Shown here: positions 32,557 to 40,369 of the stretch, one piece after another
Position numbering within the stretch: the first letter of the stretch is position 1
How the letters are laid out: each line of letters starts with the position of its first letter
Assembly (NCBI RefSeq): GCF_005938675.2
Contig: NZ_VCCH02000021.1
Coordinates: forward strand, 42,325-106,324
From: Mycobacterium sp. KBS0706
GTDB taxonomy: Bacteria > Pseudomonadota > Alphaproteobacteria > DSM-16000 > Inquilinaceae
DNA: 64,000 bases
Direction of reading: 5' to 3'
Notes under the pieces: generated by a model
Database searches by the model: none
What the model saw: only the letters and a program-made list of their open reading frames with translations
Told to the model about the DNA's origin: nothing
Program-made: the position numbers and the translations under genes

Positions 32557-33804
32557 ATGTTCAACGCCTTCGAACGCACCGTCGCCTTCCGCTACCTGCG
32601 GGCCCGCCGCGGCCAGGGCTTCGTCTCGCTGATCGCCGGCTTCTCGCTGCTCGGCATCGTCATCGGCGTCGCCACGCTGATCACCGTCACCTCGGTGATG
32701 AACGGCTTCCAGACCGAGCTGCTGGCCCGGTTCCTCGGCTTCAACGCCCATGTCAGCGCCGTGCCCCTGGGGGGGCGCGAGATTGCCGATGACGCGGCCG
32801 TGGCCGGGCGGCTGCGCGGGGTCGACGGCGTCACCCGGGTGGTGCCGGTGATCGAGGCCCAGGCGCTGGCCAGCGCCGGCAAGGCCTCGGCCGGCGTCCA
32901 GATCCGTGGCGAGCAGCCGGAGGATTTCCTGGCCCGGCCGCTGATCGCCCAGGCCCTGCAGTTGCAGGCGCCCGGCGCCTTCGCCGGCGGCGACGCGGTG
33001 GCGATCGGCCGGGGTCTGGCCGAGAAGCTCGGCCTTTCCCTCGGCGGCAAGCTGACGCTGCTGGCGCCAGGCGCCGCAGGGCAGGGGGAGCAGTCAGCCG
33101 GCCCGACGGCGCGCGCCTTCACCGTGGTCGCGATCTTCGATGCCGGGCTCTACCAATTCGACAGCGGCGTCGCCGTGCTGCCGCTGCCGGCGGCGCAATC
33201 CTTCCTCGGCTTCAAGGGCGTGTCACGGCTCGACCTCATGGTCCGCGACCCGGATCGGATCGGCGAGATCGCCGCGGCCCTGCAGCAGGCCGCCGGCCCC
33301 GGCATCCGCTTCTTCGACTGGAAGCAGGCGCTGAGCGGCTTCCTCGACATCGTCGCCGGGCAGCGCAACGTGATCTTCGTGATCCTGTCGCTGATCGTGC
33401 TGGTGGCCGCCTTCAACATCATCTCCAGCCTGATCATGCTGGTGAAGGAGAAGGGGGCGGACATCGCCATCCTGCGCACCATGGGCGCCTCGCGCGGGTC
33501 GATCCTGCGCATCTTCTTCCTGGCCGGCGCCACCATCGGCGTGATCGGCACCCTGGCCGGGCTCGGCCTCGGCATCGCCCTGGCCGACAGCCTGGAAACG
33601 CTGCGGCAGTGGCTGCAGCAGCTGACCGGCACGCCGATCTTCGACCCCCGGCAATATTACCTGACCCGGATCCCGACCGAGATCGACACGGGCGAGGTGG
33701 TGCTGGTCTGCGGCATGGCGCTGGCGCTGTCGCTGCTGGCCTCGATCTACCCCGCCTGGCGGGCCGCGCGGCTCGATCCCGTGGAAGCGCTTCGGTACGA
33801 GTGA
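32557..33804 (+). CDS. lolE: Lipoprotein-releasing ABC transporter permease, LolC/LolE family (copy 2)
   Basis: A 415-residue paralogue of the permease at 29652, with the same layout (helix near 20-45, periplasmic domain, three C-terminal helices). The first 19 bases of both genes are identical, and long stretches in the last third (around NIISSL and ILRTMGAS) are also nearly identical at DNA level, pointing to tandem duplication with possible gene conversion. The periplasmic domains are more diverged. I chose the ATG at 32557 because it gives the same N-terminus as copy 1 ([18 protein letters not shown]). Together with lolD this could give a heterodimeric LolC/E pair. Confidence 0.92.
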   Translation: MFNAFERTVAFRYLRARRGQGFVSLIAGFSLLGIVIGVATLITVTSVMNGFQTELLARFLGFNAHVSAVPLGGREIADDAAVAGRLRGVDGVTRVVPVIEAQALASAGKASAGVQIRGEQPEDFLARPLIAQALQLQAPGAFAGGDAVAIGRGLAEKLGLSLGGKLTLLAPGAAGQGEQSAGPTARAFTVVAIFDAGLYQFDSGVAVLPLPAAQSFLGFKGVSRLDLMVRDPDRIGEIAAALQQAAGPGIRFFDWKQALSGFLDIVAGQRNVIFVILSLIVLVAAFNIISSLIMLVKEKGADIAILRTMGASRGSILRIFFLAGATIGVIGTLAGLGLGIALADSLETLRQWLQQLTGTPIFDPRQYYLTRIPTEIDTGEVVLVCGMALALSLLASIYPAWRAARLDPVEALRYE

Positions 33805-33911
33805 TCCGGACGGATCGCTCGACGTCTTCATCGCGTCGGTTGTTGTGGCCCTGACCGCTGAATTTTTAGCCATCGCACTTTAGTGCCTTGCAAACGGCCC
33901 CCGTTCACGCC

Positions 33912-33921
33912 TGTATATACA
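33912..33921 (+). promoter_or_regulatory. TGTATATACA palindrome, likely HutC/GntR operator
   Basis: A perfect 10-bp palindrome 25 bp before the ATG of the CoA-transferase gene, the first gene of the catabolic cluster. GntR regulators of the HutC subfamily bind palindromes of this type (TGTAnnTACA-like), and a HutC-type gene is the fourth gene of this cluster. It probably overlaps the -10 region. A second small repeat, GCACT-TT-AGTGC, lies at 33873-33884. Confidence 0.6.
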
Positions 33922-33946
33922 AGTTGTCGGACATTAGGGCCGCACG

Positions 33947-35503
33947 ATGCAGGTCATCACATCCTCCGAGGCGGCGGGGCTGGTGCGCAGCGGCATGACC
34001 GTTGCCGCGTCCGGCTTCGGCGGGTGCTGCCATCCCGAGGCGATTTCGGCGGCCGTCGAGCGGCGCTACCTGGTCGAGGGCGCCCCGCGCGACCTGACGC
34101 TGCTGTTCGCCGCCAGCACCGGCGACCGCAAGACCCGCGGCATGGGCCATTTCGGCCATGAGGGCCTGGTCGGGCGCGTGATCGCCGGCGGCTGGCGCGG
34201 TACCCCCCGCCTCGGCGCGCTGGCGCTGCAGGACAAGATCGACGCCTATTGCTGGCCCCAAGGGGTCATCGCCCAGCTCTACCGCGCCATCGCCGCCGGC
34301 CAGCCCGGCGTGGTCACGCGCATCGGCCTCGGCTCGTTCATGGACCCGCGCCATGGCGGCGGCCGGCTGAATGCGCGGACGACGGCCGAGCTGGTCGAGC
34401 GGGTCAGCCTGCGCGGCCAGGAGTGGCTGCTGTACCCGGCGATGCCGCTCGACTGCGTCCTGCTGCGCGGCACCACGGCGGATGAGGACGGCAACATCAC
34501 CCTGGAGGACGAGGCCTTCCCCGTCGACGTGCTGGCCATGGCCCAGGCCGGCCGGAACTCCGGCGGCATCGTCATCGTCCAGGTCAAACGCATCGCTGAG
34601 CGAGGCTCGCTGCCGGCTGCGGATGTGCGCATCCCGGGCATGCTGGTCGACTATGTGGTGGTCTGCGACGACCCCGCCGAGCACGGGGTGAGCTTCGGCG
34701 AGACCGACAACATCGCCTATACGGGCCGGCACCGGGCCGCCGCCAGCCGCTTCGCGCCGCTGCCGCTGTCGGTCGACAAGGTCATCCAGCGCCGCGCCTT
34801 CCTGGAGCTGCTGGGCCGGGACCACCCGACCATCAATCTCGGCATCGGCATTGCCGCCGGCATCGGCCGGATCGCCGGCGAAGAGCAGTTCGACGACTAC
34901 ACCGTCACCATCGAATCCGGCGTGATCGGCGGCATCCCGGCCGAGGAGCTGTCCTTCGGCGCCGCGGTCAACCCCAGCGCGATCATCCCGCAAGCCTCGC
35001 AGTTCGACTTCTATGACGGCGGCGGCCTGGACATCGCCTTCCTCGGCATGGCCGAGGTCGACATCCGCGGCGCCGTCAATGTCAGCCGGTTCGGCCAATC
35101 CATCATCGGCGTCGGCGGATTCACCAACATCGCCCAGACGGCGAGCACCGTCGTTTATATGGGCTCGTTCTCACATGGCGGCGCCGAGATCGCGGTCGAG
35201 GACGGCCGGCTTTCGATCGCCGTCGACGGGCGGTCCTGCAAGATCGTCGAGAAGGTCGGGCAGGTCAGCTCCGACCCCGCCGCGGCGCCTGCGGGCCAGC
35301 GTCAGGTCGTCGTCACCGAGCGTGCGGTGTTCCAGGTCATCGACGGTCGTCTGACCCTGACCGAGGTGGCGCCGGGCGTCGATGCGAAGGCGCAGGTGAT
35401 CGACCGCCTGCCGCCGGGCGTCGCCATCGCGGACCGGCTGGCGGAGATGGATGCCCGCCTGTTCCGCGACTCCGCCATGAAGGATTCCCCCGATGAACAT
35501 TGA
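33947..35503 (+). CDS. Acyl-CoA:carboxylate CoA-transferase, fused A and B subunits
   Basis: Family I CoA-transferase that moves CoA from a donor acyl-CoA onto a carboxylic acid. The 518-residue single chain contains both subunits: the A-like half starts with the oxyanion-loop Gly-rich stretch VAASGFGGCCHPEAI (about 20-34), and the B-like half carries the catalytic Glu about 323 in VTIESGVIGG, followed by GGFTNIAQTAS. The architecture is that of propionate/acetoacetate-type fused enzymes. It is the first gene of a compact cluster, with a TGTATATACA operator upstream, and overlaps the SDR gene by 11 nt. In this context it probably activates an unsaturated acid made by the lyase; the substrate is inferred. 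Confidence 0.88.
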   Translation: MQVITSSEAAGLVRSGMTVAASGFGGCCHPEAISAAVERRYLVEGAPRDLTLLFAASTGDRKTRGMGHFGHEGLVGRVIAGGWRGTPRLGALALQDKIDAYCWPQGVIAQLYRAIAAGQPGVVTRIGLGSFMDPRHGGGRLNARTTAELVERVSLRGQEWLLYPAMPLDCVLLRGTTADEDGNITLEDEAFPVDVLAMAQAGRNSGGIVIVQVKRIAERGSLPAADVRIPGMLVDYVVVCDDPAEHGVSFGETDNIAYTGRHRAAASRFAPLPLSVDKVIQRRAFLELLGRDHPTINLGIGIAAGIGRIAGEEQFDDYTVTIESGVIGGIPAEELSFGAAVNPSAIIPQASQFDFYDGGGLDIAFLGMAEVDIRGAVNVSRFGQSIIGVGGFTNIAQTASTVVYMGSFSHGGAEIAVEDGRLSIAVDGRSCKIVEKVGQVSSDPAAAPAGQRQVVVTERAVFQVIDGRLTLTEVAPGVDAKAQVIDRLPPGVAIADRLAEMDARLFRDSAMKDSPDEH

Positions 35504-36287
35504 TGGGGCCGTCGTCATCGTCACCGGATCGGCGACCGGCGTCGGGGCCTCCTGCGCCGGGATGTTCGCCGAGCGGGGCGCCAGGGTCGTCGTCAACTAT
35601 TCGCGCAGCCGCGACGAGGCCGAGGAGACCGCCGCCGCCTGCCGAGCGCTCGGCGCCGAGGTCGAGGTGGTGCAGGCGGATGTCTCCGAGGACGCCGCCT
35701 GCCGGGCCATGGCGGCGAAGGCGGTCGATCGCTGGGGCCGGCTGGATGCGCTGGTCAACAACGCCGCCGTGACCGTGACGTCCGATCCTTTCGATCTGGA
35801 GACACTGTCGGCGGCGGACTTTCAGAAGGTGTTCGGCGTCAATGTCGTCGGCGCCTACCAGATGTGCCGTGCGGTGCTTCCGGCGATGCGCGCCGGCGGC
35901 GGCGGCGCGATCGTCAACGTCTCCTCCAACGTCGCCTTCACCGGCGGCGGCAGCTCGCTGGCCTATACGGCCTCGAAGGGGGCGCTGAACGCGCTGACCA
36001 AGGCGCTGGCCCGCACCTGCGGCCCGGAGATCCGCGTCAACGCGGTCTGCCCCGGCGTCATCGACACCCGCTGGATGCGTCAGACCCTGGGCACCGACGC
36101 CTATGACGCGCTGGCGGCCCGCTTCTCCGCCACCGCGCCGCTCGGGCGGGTGGCGACGCCGAAGGATGTGGCGGGTGCGGTGGTCTGGCTGGTCGAAGGC
36201 GCGGAGTTCGTCACCGGCGAGCTGCTGTCGGTGGATGGCGGCATTCGCCTCGCCGGCGGCGCGCGCAAGCCTGCCGCCCGGAGCTGA
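35493..36287 (+). CDS. Short-chain dehydrogenase/reductase
   Basis: NAD(P)-dependent oxidoreductase of the classical SDR type, 264 residues. The cofactor loop is TGSATGVGAS (about 10-19), NNAAVTV follows near 89, the catalytic Ser is in IVNVSSNVAF, and Tyr158 and Lys162 stand in YTASK. The C-terminal segment EFVTGELLSVDGG is standard. The ATG lies inside the end of the CoA-transferase gene. Next to a CoA-transferase and a hydratase it most likely oxidises a 3-hydroxyacyl-CoA; other alcohols are possible. Confidence 0.88.
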   Translation: MNIDGAVVIVTGSATGVGASCAGMFAERGARVVVNYSRSRDEAEETAAACRALGAEVEVVQADVSEDAACRAMAAKAVDRWGRLDALVNNAAVTVTSDPFDLETLSAADFQKVFGVNVVGAYQMCRAVLPAMRAGGGGAIVNVSSNVAFTGGGSSLAYTASKGALNALTKALARTCGPEIRVNAVCPGVIDTRWMRQTLGTDAYDALAARFSATAPLGRVATPKDVAGAVVWLVEGAEFVTGELLSVDGGIRLAGGARKPAARS

Positions 36288-36289
36288 CC

Positions 36290-37141
36290 GTGGCCGTGTC
36301 CGCCCGAGCGATCATGGAGTTCCCGGCCCCCGAGGCCCGGCAGACCGTAGCGGCGCGTGACGCCATCCTCTATGCGCTCAGCGTCGGATACGGGACCGAG
36401 CCGCTGGACGAAGCTCATCTGCGGCGGACCCAGGAGCGCGATCTCCTGCCGGCGCCGACCCTGGCGAATGTCGTCGCCCATCCCGGCCCGTGGCTGCAGG
36501 ACGCCGGCATCGACTGGCAGCGGCTGGTGCATGCCGAGCACCGCCTGACGATCCATCGGCCCGTCCCGATCGACACCCCGATGCTGTCCCGGAGCCGCAT
36601 GACCGCGATCGTCGACCGCGGCCCCGAGAAGGGCATGTTCGCGACCTTCGAACGGGCGATCGTCACGCTTCCGGACGAGGCACTCGTCGCCACCATCGTC
36701 CAGACCAATGCCTGCCGCGGCGACGGCGGATGCGGATCGGCAGGAGCGCCGCCGGAGCCGCTGGCATCGGTTCCGGCCCGGGCGCCGGATGCCATCTTCG
36801 CGATCGCCGTGCCCGAGGACGCCGCCCTGCTTTACCGGCTGAACGGCGACCTCAACCCGCTGCATTGCGACCCGGCCTATGCCGCGCGCGCCGGCTTCCC
36901 GCGGCCGATCCTGCATGGCCTCTGCACCTTCGGTTACGCGGGCTATGCGGTCGGCCGGACGGTCGGGGCCGGAGCGCTCGCGGATGTCGGCTTCATCGCC
37001 GCCCGCTTCACTGCGCCGGTGCTGCCGGGTGACGGGCTGGAATTCGACATCTGGCGGCAGGGTCTGGACATCAGGTTCCGTGCCCGAGTTCCCGCGCGCG
37101 GCGTGACCGTCCTCGACTTCGGCACCGCGAGGCTGGCATGA
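36290..37141 (+). CDS. MaoC-like enoyl-CoA hydratase, hydratase-2 type
   Basis: Double hot-dog protein of 283 residues. The N-terminal half (RDAILYALSVGYG, then PTLANVVAHPG) and the C-terminal half (LNPLHCDP at about 188-195, then GFPRPILHGLCT) match the (R)-specific hydratase-2 family, whose catalytic Asp/His lie in the NPLHxDP motif. Such enzymes add water to trans-2-enoyl-CoA. I kept the GTG at 36290, which has a GGAG site 6 nt upstream; an ATG at 36314 is an alternative. It overlaps the regulator gene by 4 nt. It fits as the hydration step after CoA activation of an acrylate. Confidence 0.85.
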   Translation: MAVSARAIMEFPAPEARQTVAARDAILYALSVGYGTEPLDEAHLRRTQERDLLPAPTLANVVAHPGPWLQDAGIDWQRLVHAEHRLTIHRPVPIDTPMLSRSRMTAIVDRGPEKGMFATFERAIVTLPDEALVATIVQTNACRGDGGCGSAGAPPEPLASVPARAPDAIFAIAVPEDAALLYRLNGDLNPLHCDPAYAARAGFPRPILHGLCTFGYAGYAVGRTVGAGALADVGFIAARFTAPVLPGDGLEFDIWRQGLDIRFRARVPARGVTVLDFGTARLA

Positions 37142-37890
37142 CCAAGCCGGCGGGCGAGGCGCCGCACTACCTGCGGATCAAAGACGCAATCCTGGCGCTG
37201 ATCGCCGAAGGCACGTTCAAGCCCGGCGATCGCGTCTATTCCGAGAACGAGCTGGTGTCCTCCTTCGGCGTCAGCCGCATGACCGCCAACCGGGCGCTGC
37301 GGGAGCTGATGTTCGAGGGGGTGCTGACGCGCACCACGGGCCTCGGCACCTTCGTCTCGTCGCAGCGGCACGATGTCGACCTGCTGCAGATCCGGAACAT
37401 CGCCGACGAGATCTCCGGCCGCGGCCGCCGCCATACGGCGAAGGTCGTGACCGCCGACCGGATCAAGGCGGATGCCGCCGTCGCGCAGTCCCTGGACCTC
37501 GCAGCGGGTATCGAGGTGATGCGCACGCTGATCGTCCATCTCGAGGACGACCAGCCGATCCAGGTGGAGGAGCGCTACGTCAACCCGACCGTGGCGCCGG
37601 GCTATCTGGGCAACGACTTCACCCGCACCACCCCGAACGAATATCTGACCAAGGTCGCGCCGATCACCGCGTTCGAGCACTTCGTCGAAGCGATCAGGCC
37701 CGATGCCCAGGTGCGGAAGCTGCTCGGCATCAAGCCCGACCAGCCATGCCTCAGGGTGTTCCGCCGCACCTGGTCCGGCGAGGCGGTGGTGACCTGCGCG
37801 CTGCTGTCCTATCCCGGCGACAAATACCGGCTGGAAGCGCGCTCGGGCCCGGCCAGGACGGCCGCCCTTCTGAACGGGAGAGACCAGTGA
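37138..37890 (+). CDS. GntR-family transcriptional regulator, HutC subfamily
   Basis: A 250-residue regulator with an N-terminal winged helix-turn-helix (about 8-75; SRMTANRALRELMFEGVLTR is the recognition region) and a C-terminal UTRA ligand-binding domain (about 95-240). The DNA-binding part closely resembles HutC, the urocanate-responsive repressor of histidine utilisation. It is embedded between the hydratase and lyase genes, overlapping both by 4 nt, and probably represses the cluster through the TGTATATACA palindrome at 33912. A urocanate-like molecule as inducer would fit the neighbouring lyase, but this is inference. Confidence 0.9.
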   Translation: MTKPAGEAPHYLRIKDAILALIAEGTFKPGDRVYSENELVSSFGVSRMTANRALRELMFEGVLTRTTGLGTFVSSQRHDVDLLQIRNIADEISGRGRRHTAKVVTADRIKADAAVAQSLDLAAGIEVMRTLIVHLEDDQPIQVEERYVNPTVAPGYLGNDFTRTTPNEYLTKVAPITAFEHFVEAIRPDAQVRKLLGIKPDQPCLRVFRRTWSGEAVVTCALLSYPGDKYRLEARSGPARTAALLNGRDQ

Positions 37891-39398
37891 CCCCGGCCGC
37901 ACCCATCGTGTCCTTTTCCGCCACGGCGCCGACGATTGCCGACATCGTCGCCATCGCCCGGGGCGACGCCCGCGTGATGATTTCCCCCGAGGTCGAGGCG
38001 CGGATCCTCGCCGCGCGCGCCGTCGTCGATCGCTATGCCGCGTCGGACGTGCCGGTCTACGGCCTGACGACCGGGCTCGGCGCCGGCGTTGACACGCGCC
38101 TGGCGACGGAAGACCTGGTCGCGTTCCAGCGTCGGGTTCCGCTGGGCCGGGCCGTGGGGGTCGGGCCGGCCCTGCCGCGCGAAGCGGTGCGGGCCATGAT
38201 GGCGGTGCGCATCGCCGGCATGGCCGCCGGCGGCGCCGGCGTGTCGCTGCCGGTGTTCTCCGGCATCGTCGCGGCGCTGAATGCCGGTTTCCATCCGGTG
38301 GTGCCGTCTCTGGGTTCGATAGGCGCGGCCGATCTGGCGCCGCTGGCGCATCTGGGCAGCGCCCTGCTCGGCGAGGGCGAGGCCGAATTCGGCGGCGCGG
38401 TGATGGCGGCCGGCGAGGCGCTGCGCCGGGCAGGGCTGGAACCGCTCCGGCTGGCCCCGAAGGATGGCCACGCCATCGTCGTCGCCAACAGCCTGTCGGT
38501 CGGCAAGGCCTGCCTGTGCCTGGCGGATATCGAGCGGCTGTTCGACTGGTCGCTGACGGCCGTCGCGCTCAATTTCGAAGCCTTCCGCGCCAATGTGTCG
38601 GCCCTCGACGACCGCGCGCTGGCGGCGCGGCCGGCTTTCGGCCAGCGCGTGGTGGCGGACCGGGTGCGGGCGCTTCTGGCCGGCAGCTCCCTCCTGGCCG
38701 AGGGCGCGGCGCGGCGGGTGCAGGACCCGCTGAGCTATCGCTGTGCGCCGCAGGTCTGGGGGGCGTTGCTGCACGCGGTCGGCGAAGCGCGGACCGCCAC
38801 TGAGATCGAGATCACCAGCTCCGGCGACAACCCGGTGGTGCTGGTGCCGGAAGGGCTCATGCTGTCGCATGGCAATTTCGATCTGACCGCCTTCGTGCTG
38901 GGCTGGGAACGGCTCGGCCAGGCGATGGCGCATGGCGCGGCGGCAACCGCCTGGCGCACGATGAAGATCATGTCGGCCGGGATGTCGGACCTGCCGCGAT
39001 TCCTGACGCCGCTCGGCGGGAGCCGGGCGGGGTTCGCCACGGTTCAGAAGACGGTCTCGCTGCTCGAAGCGGAGATTCGCCACCTCGCGGCCCCGGCCTC
39101 GCTGACGCCGATTCCCGTAGCGGACGGAGTCGAGGACCAGGCGTCGCTGGCGCCGAGCGTGCTGGCGAAGACCGAGGCGATCGTCGACCGGCTGCGCTTC
39201 CTCGTCGCGATCGAGCTGATCGCGTCCGCCCAGGCCGTGGAGCTGCGCGGCGTCGAGACCGAGCTGGGCGCGGGCACCGGAGAGGCCTATCGGCTGATCC
39301 GCCAGCATGTGCCACCGCTGGTCGAAGACCGTACCCAGGGCGCCGATGTCCAACGAATGGCGGAGCTCATCCGCAACACCCCGGGAGCTTTCACATGA
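37887..39398 (+). CDS. Aromatic amino acid lyase homologue lacking the MIO triad
   Basis: Member of the histidine/phenylalanine ammonia-lyase family, 503 residues. The family frame is clear: Tyr58 in VYGLTTGLGAG, QDPLSYRCAPQVWGA, SSGDNPVVL, the HGNFDLTAF stretch and ADGVEDQASLAPS. The segment that normally reads GSxGASGDLAPLA is GSIGAADLAPLA at 143-154: the Ala-Ser-Gly that cyclises to MIO is replaced by Ala-Ala-Asp with one residue lost. Both flanks are in frame, so this is not a sequencing slip. Without MIO, ammonia elimination is unlikely; elimination of trimethylamine, as in ergothionase, is possible. The GTG start overlaps the regulator stop; an OpuC-type binding-protein gene follows with ATGA overlap. 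No hutU or hutI is nearby. Confidence 0.88.
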   Translation: MTPAAPIVSFSATAPTIADIVAIARGDARVMISPEVEARILAARAVVDRYAASDVPVYGLTTGLGAGVDTRLATEDLVAFQRRVPLGRAVGVGPALPREAVRAMMAVRIAGMAAGGAGVSLPVFSGIVAALNAGFHPVVPSLGSIGAADLAPLAHLGSALLGEGEAEFGGAVMAAGEALRRAGLEPLRLAPKDGHAIVVANSLSVGKACLCLADIERLFDWSLTAVALNFEAFRANVSALDDRALAARPAFGQRVVADRVRALLAGSSLLAEGAARRVQDPLSYRCAPQVWGALLHAVGEARTATEIEITSSGDNPVVLVPEGLMLSHGNFDLTAFVLGWERLGQAMAHGAAATAWRTMKIMSAGMSDLPRFLTPLGGSRAGFATVQKTVSLLEAEIRHLAAPASLTPIPVADGVEDQASLAPSVLAKTEAIVDRLRFLVAIELIASAQAVELRGVETELGAGTGEAYRLIRQHVPPLVEDRTQGADVQRMAELIRNTPGAFT

Positions 39399-40297
39399 CA
39401 GGGAGAATGAAGATGAGATTGTCGATCCTGTCCGCCGTCGCCGCTGCGGCGATGGCCACCCTTGCCTTCAAGCCCGCCGCGGCAGACCCGATCAAGGTCG
39501 GCAGCAAGAACTTCACCGAGCAGTACATCCTGGCCGAGATGTATGCGGCGCTGCTGGAACACGCCGGCTTCGAGGTGGAGCGCAAGATCAATCTCGGCGG
39601 CACTCTGATCGCCCACCAGGCTCTGACCACCGGCGAGATCGACCTTTATCCGGAATACACCGGCACCGCGCTCTCCGCGGTGGTCAAGGGCACGATGTCG
39701 ACCGATGCGGCGAAGGTCTATGACGAGGTCAAGGCTTTCTACGCCAAGCAGTTCAACCTGACCTGGCTGCAGCCGACGGGCATCAACAACGGCTATGTCA
39801 TCGTCGTCCGCAAGGAGACCGCCGACGCCGACAGCCTGAAGAGCCTGTCCGACCTGGCCAAGGTGGCGAACACGCTGGTGTTCGGCGGCGGCGCCGAATT
39901 CCCCGACCGGGCCGACGGCTTGCCGGGGCTGAAGCGCGTCTACAACGCGGAATTCAAGGAATTCAAGCAGTTCGCCAAGCTCGGCCTGCGCTACGACGCG
40001 CTCTCCCAGAAGGAGGTCGATGTCGTCAACGGCGCGGCCACGGACTGGCAGATCGGCGCCCAGGACCTCGTCCCGCTCGCGGACGACAAGGGCCTGTTTC
40101 CGCCATATTACGTCGCCCCGGTCGTCCGCCAGCAGGTCCTGGACGCCAACCCGAAGGTGGCCGAGGTCCTGGACTCTCTGGGGTCCCATCTGGACAACGC
40201 CACGATGCGGGCCCTCAACGCCAAGGTCGAGAACGACCATGAGGAGGCCAAGGACGTCGCCGAGGCCTTCCTGAAGGAAAAGGGGCTGCTGCCCTGA
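39395..40297 (+). CDS. ABC transporter substrate-binding protein, glycine betaine/OpuC type
   Basis: Periplasmic binding protein for a quaternary amine or related cation. 300 residues with a signal peptide (about 8-31, Ala-rich, ending KPAAA before DPIKVGSKNF). The OpuAC/OpuCC fold is shown by VGSKNFTEQYILAEMYA, GEIDLYPEYTGTAL and the late VLDSLGSHLDNATM. The ATG overlaps the lyase stop (ATGA); a start at 39410 is possible. Relatives bind glycine betaine, choline, carnitine or ergothioneine. With the matching permeases and ATPase 2-4 kb downstream it forms a full importer that probably brings in the lyase substrate. Confidence 0.9.
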   Translation: MTGRMKMRLSILSAVAAAAMATLAFKPAAADPIKVGSKNFTEQYILAEMYAALLEHAGFEVERKINLGGTLIAHQALTTGEIDLYPEYTGTALSAVVKGTMSTDAAKVYDEVKAFYAKQFNLTWLQPTGINNGYVIVVRKETADADSLKSLSDLAKVANTLVFGGGAEFPDRADGLPGLKRVYNAEFKEFKQFAKLGLRYDALSQKEVDVVNGAATDWQIGAQDLVPLADDKGLFPPYYVAPVVRQQVLDANPKVAEVLDSLGSHLDNATMRALNAKVENDHEEAKDVAEAFLKEKGLLP

Positions 40298-40369
40298 CCT
40301 CCGAAGGGGCGGCGGGAGCCGGTCCTGCCGCCTCGCCCGTCGGACCGCGCCCATCTCTGGAGACCGGGA

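Noticed and set aside
37887..39398. Simple call as histidine ammonia-lyase hutH
   Set aside because: The Ala-Ser-Gly triad is missing and no hutU, hutI or hutG gene is nearby, so the ordinary name would mislead.
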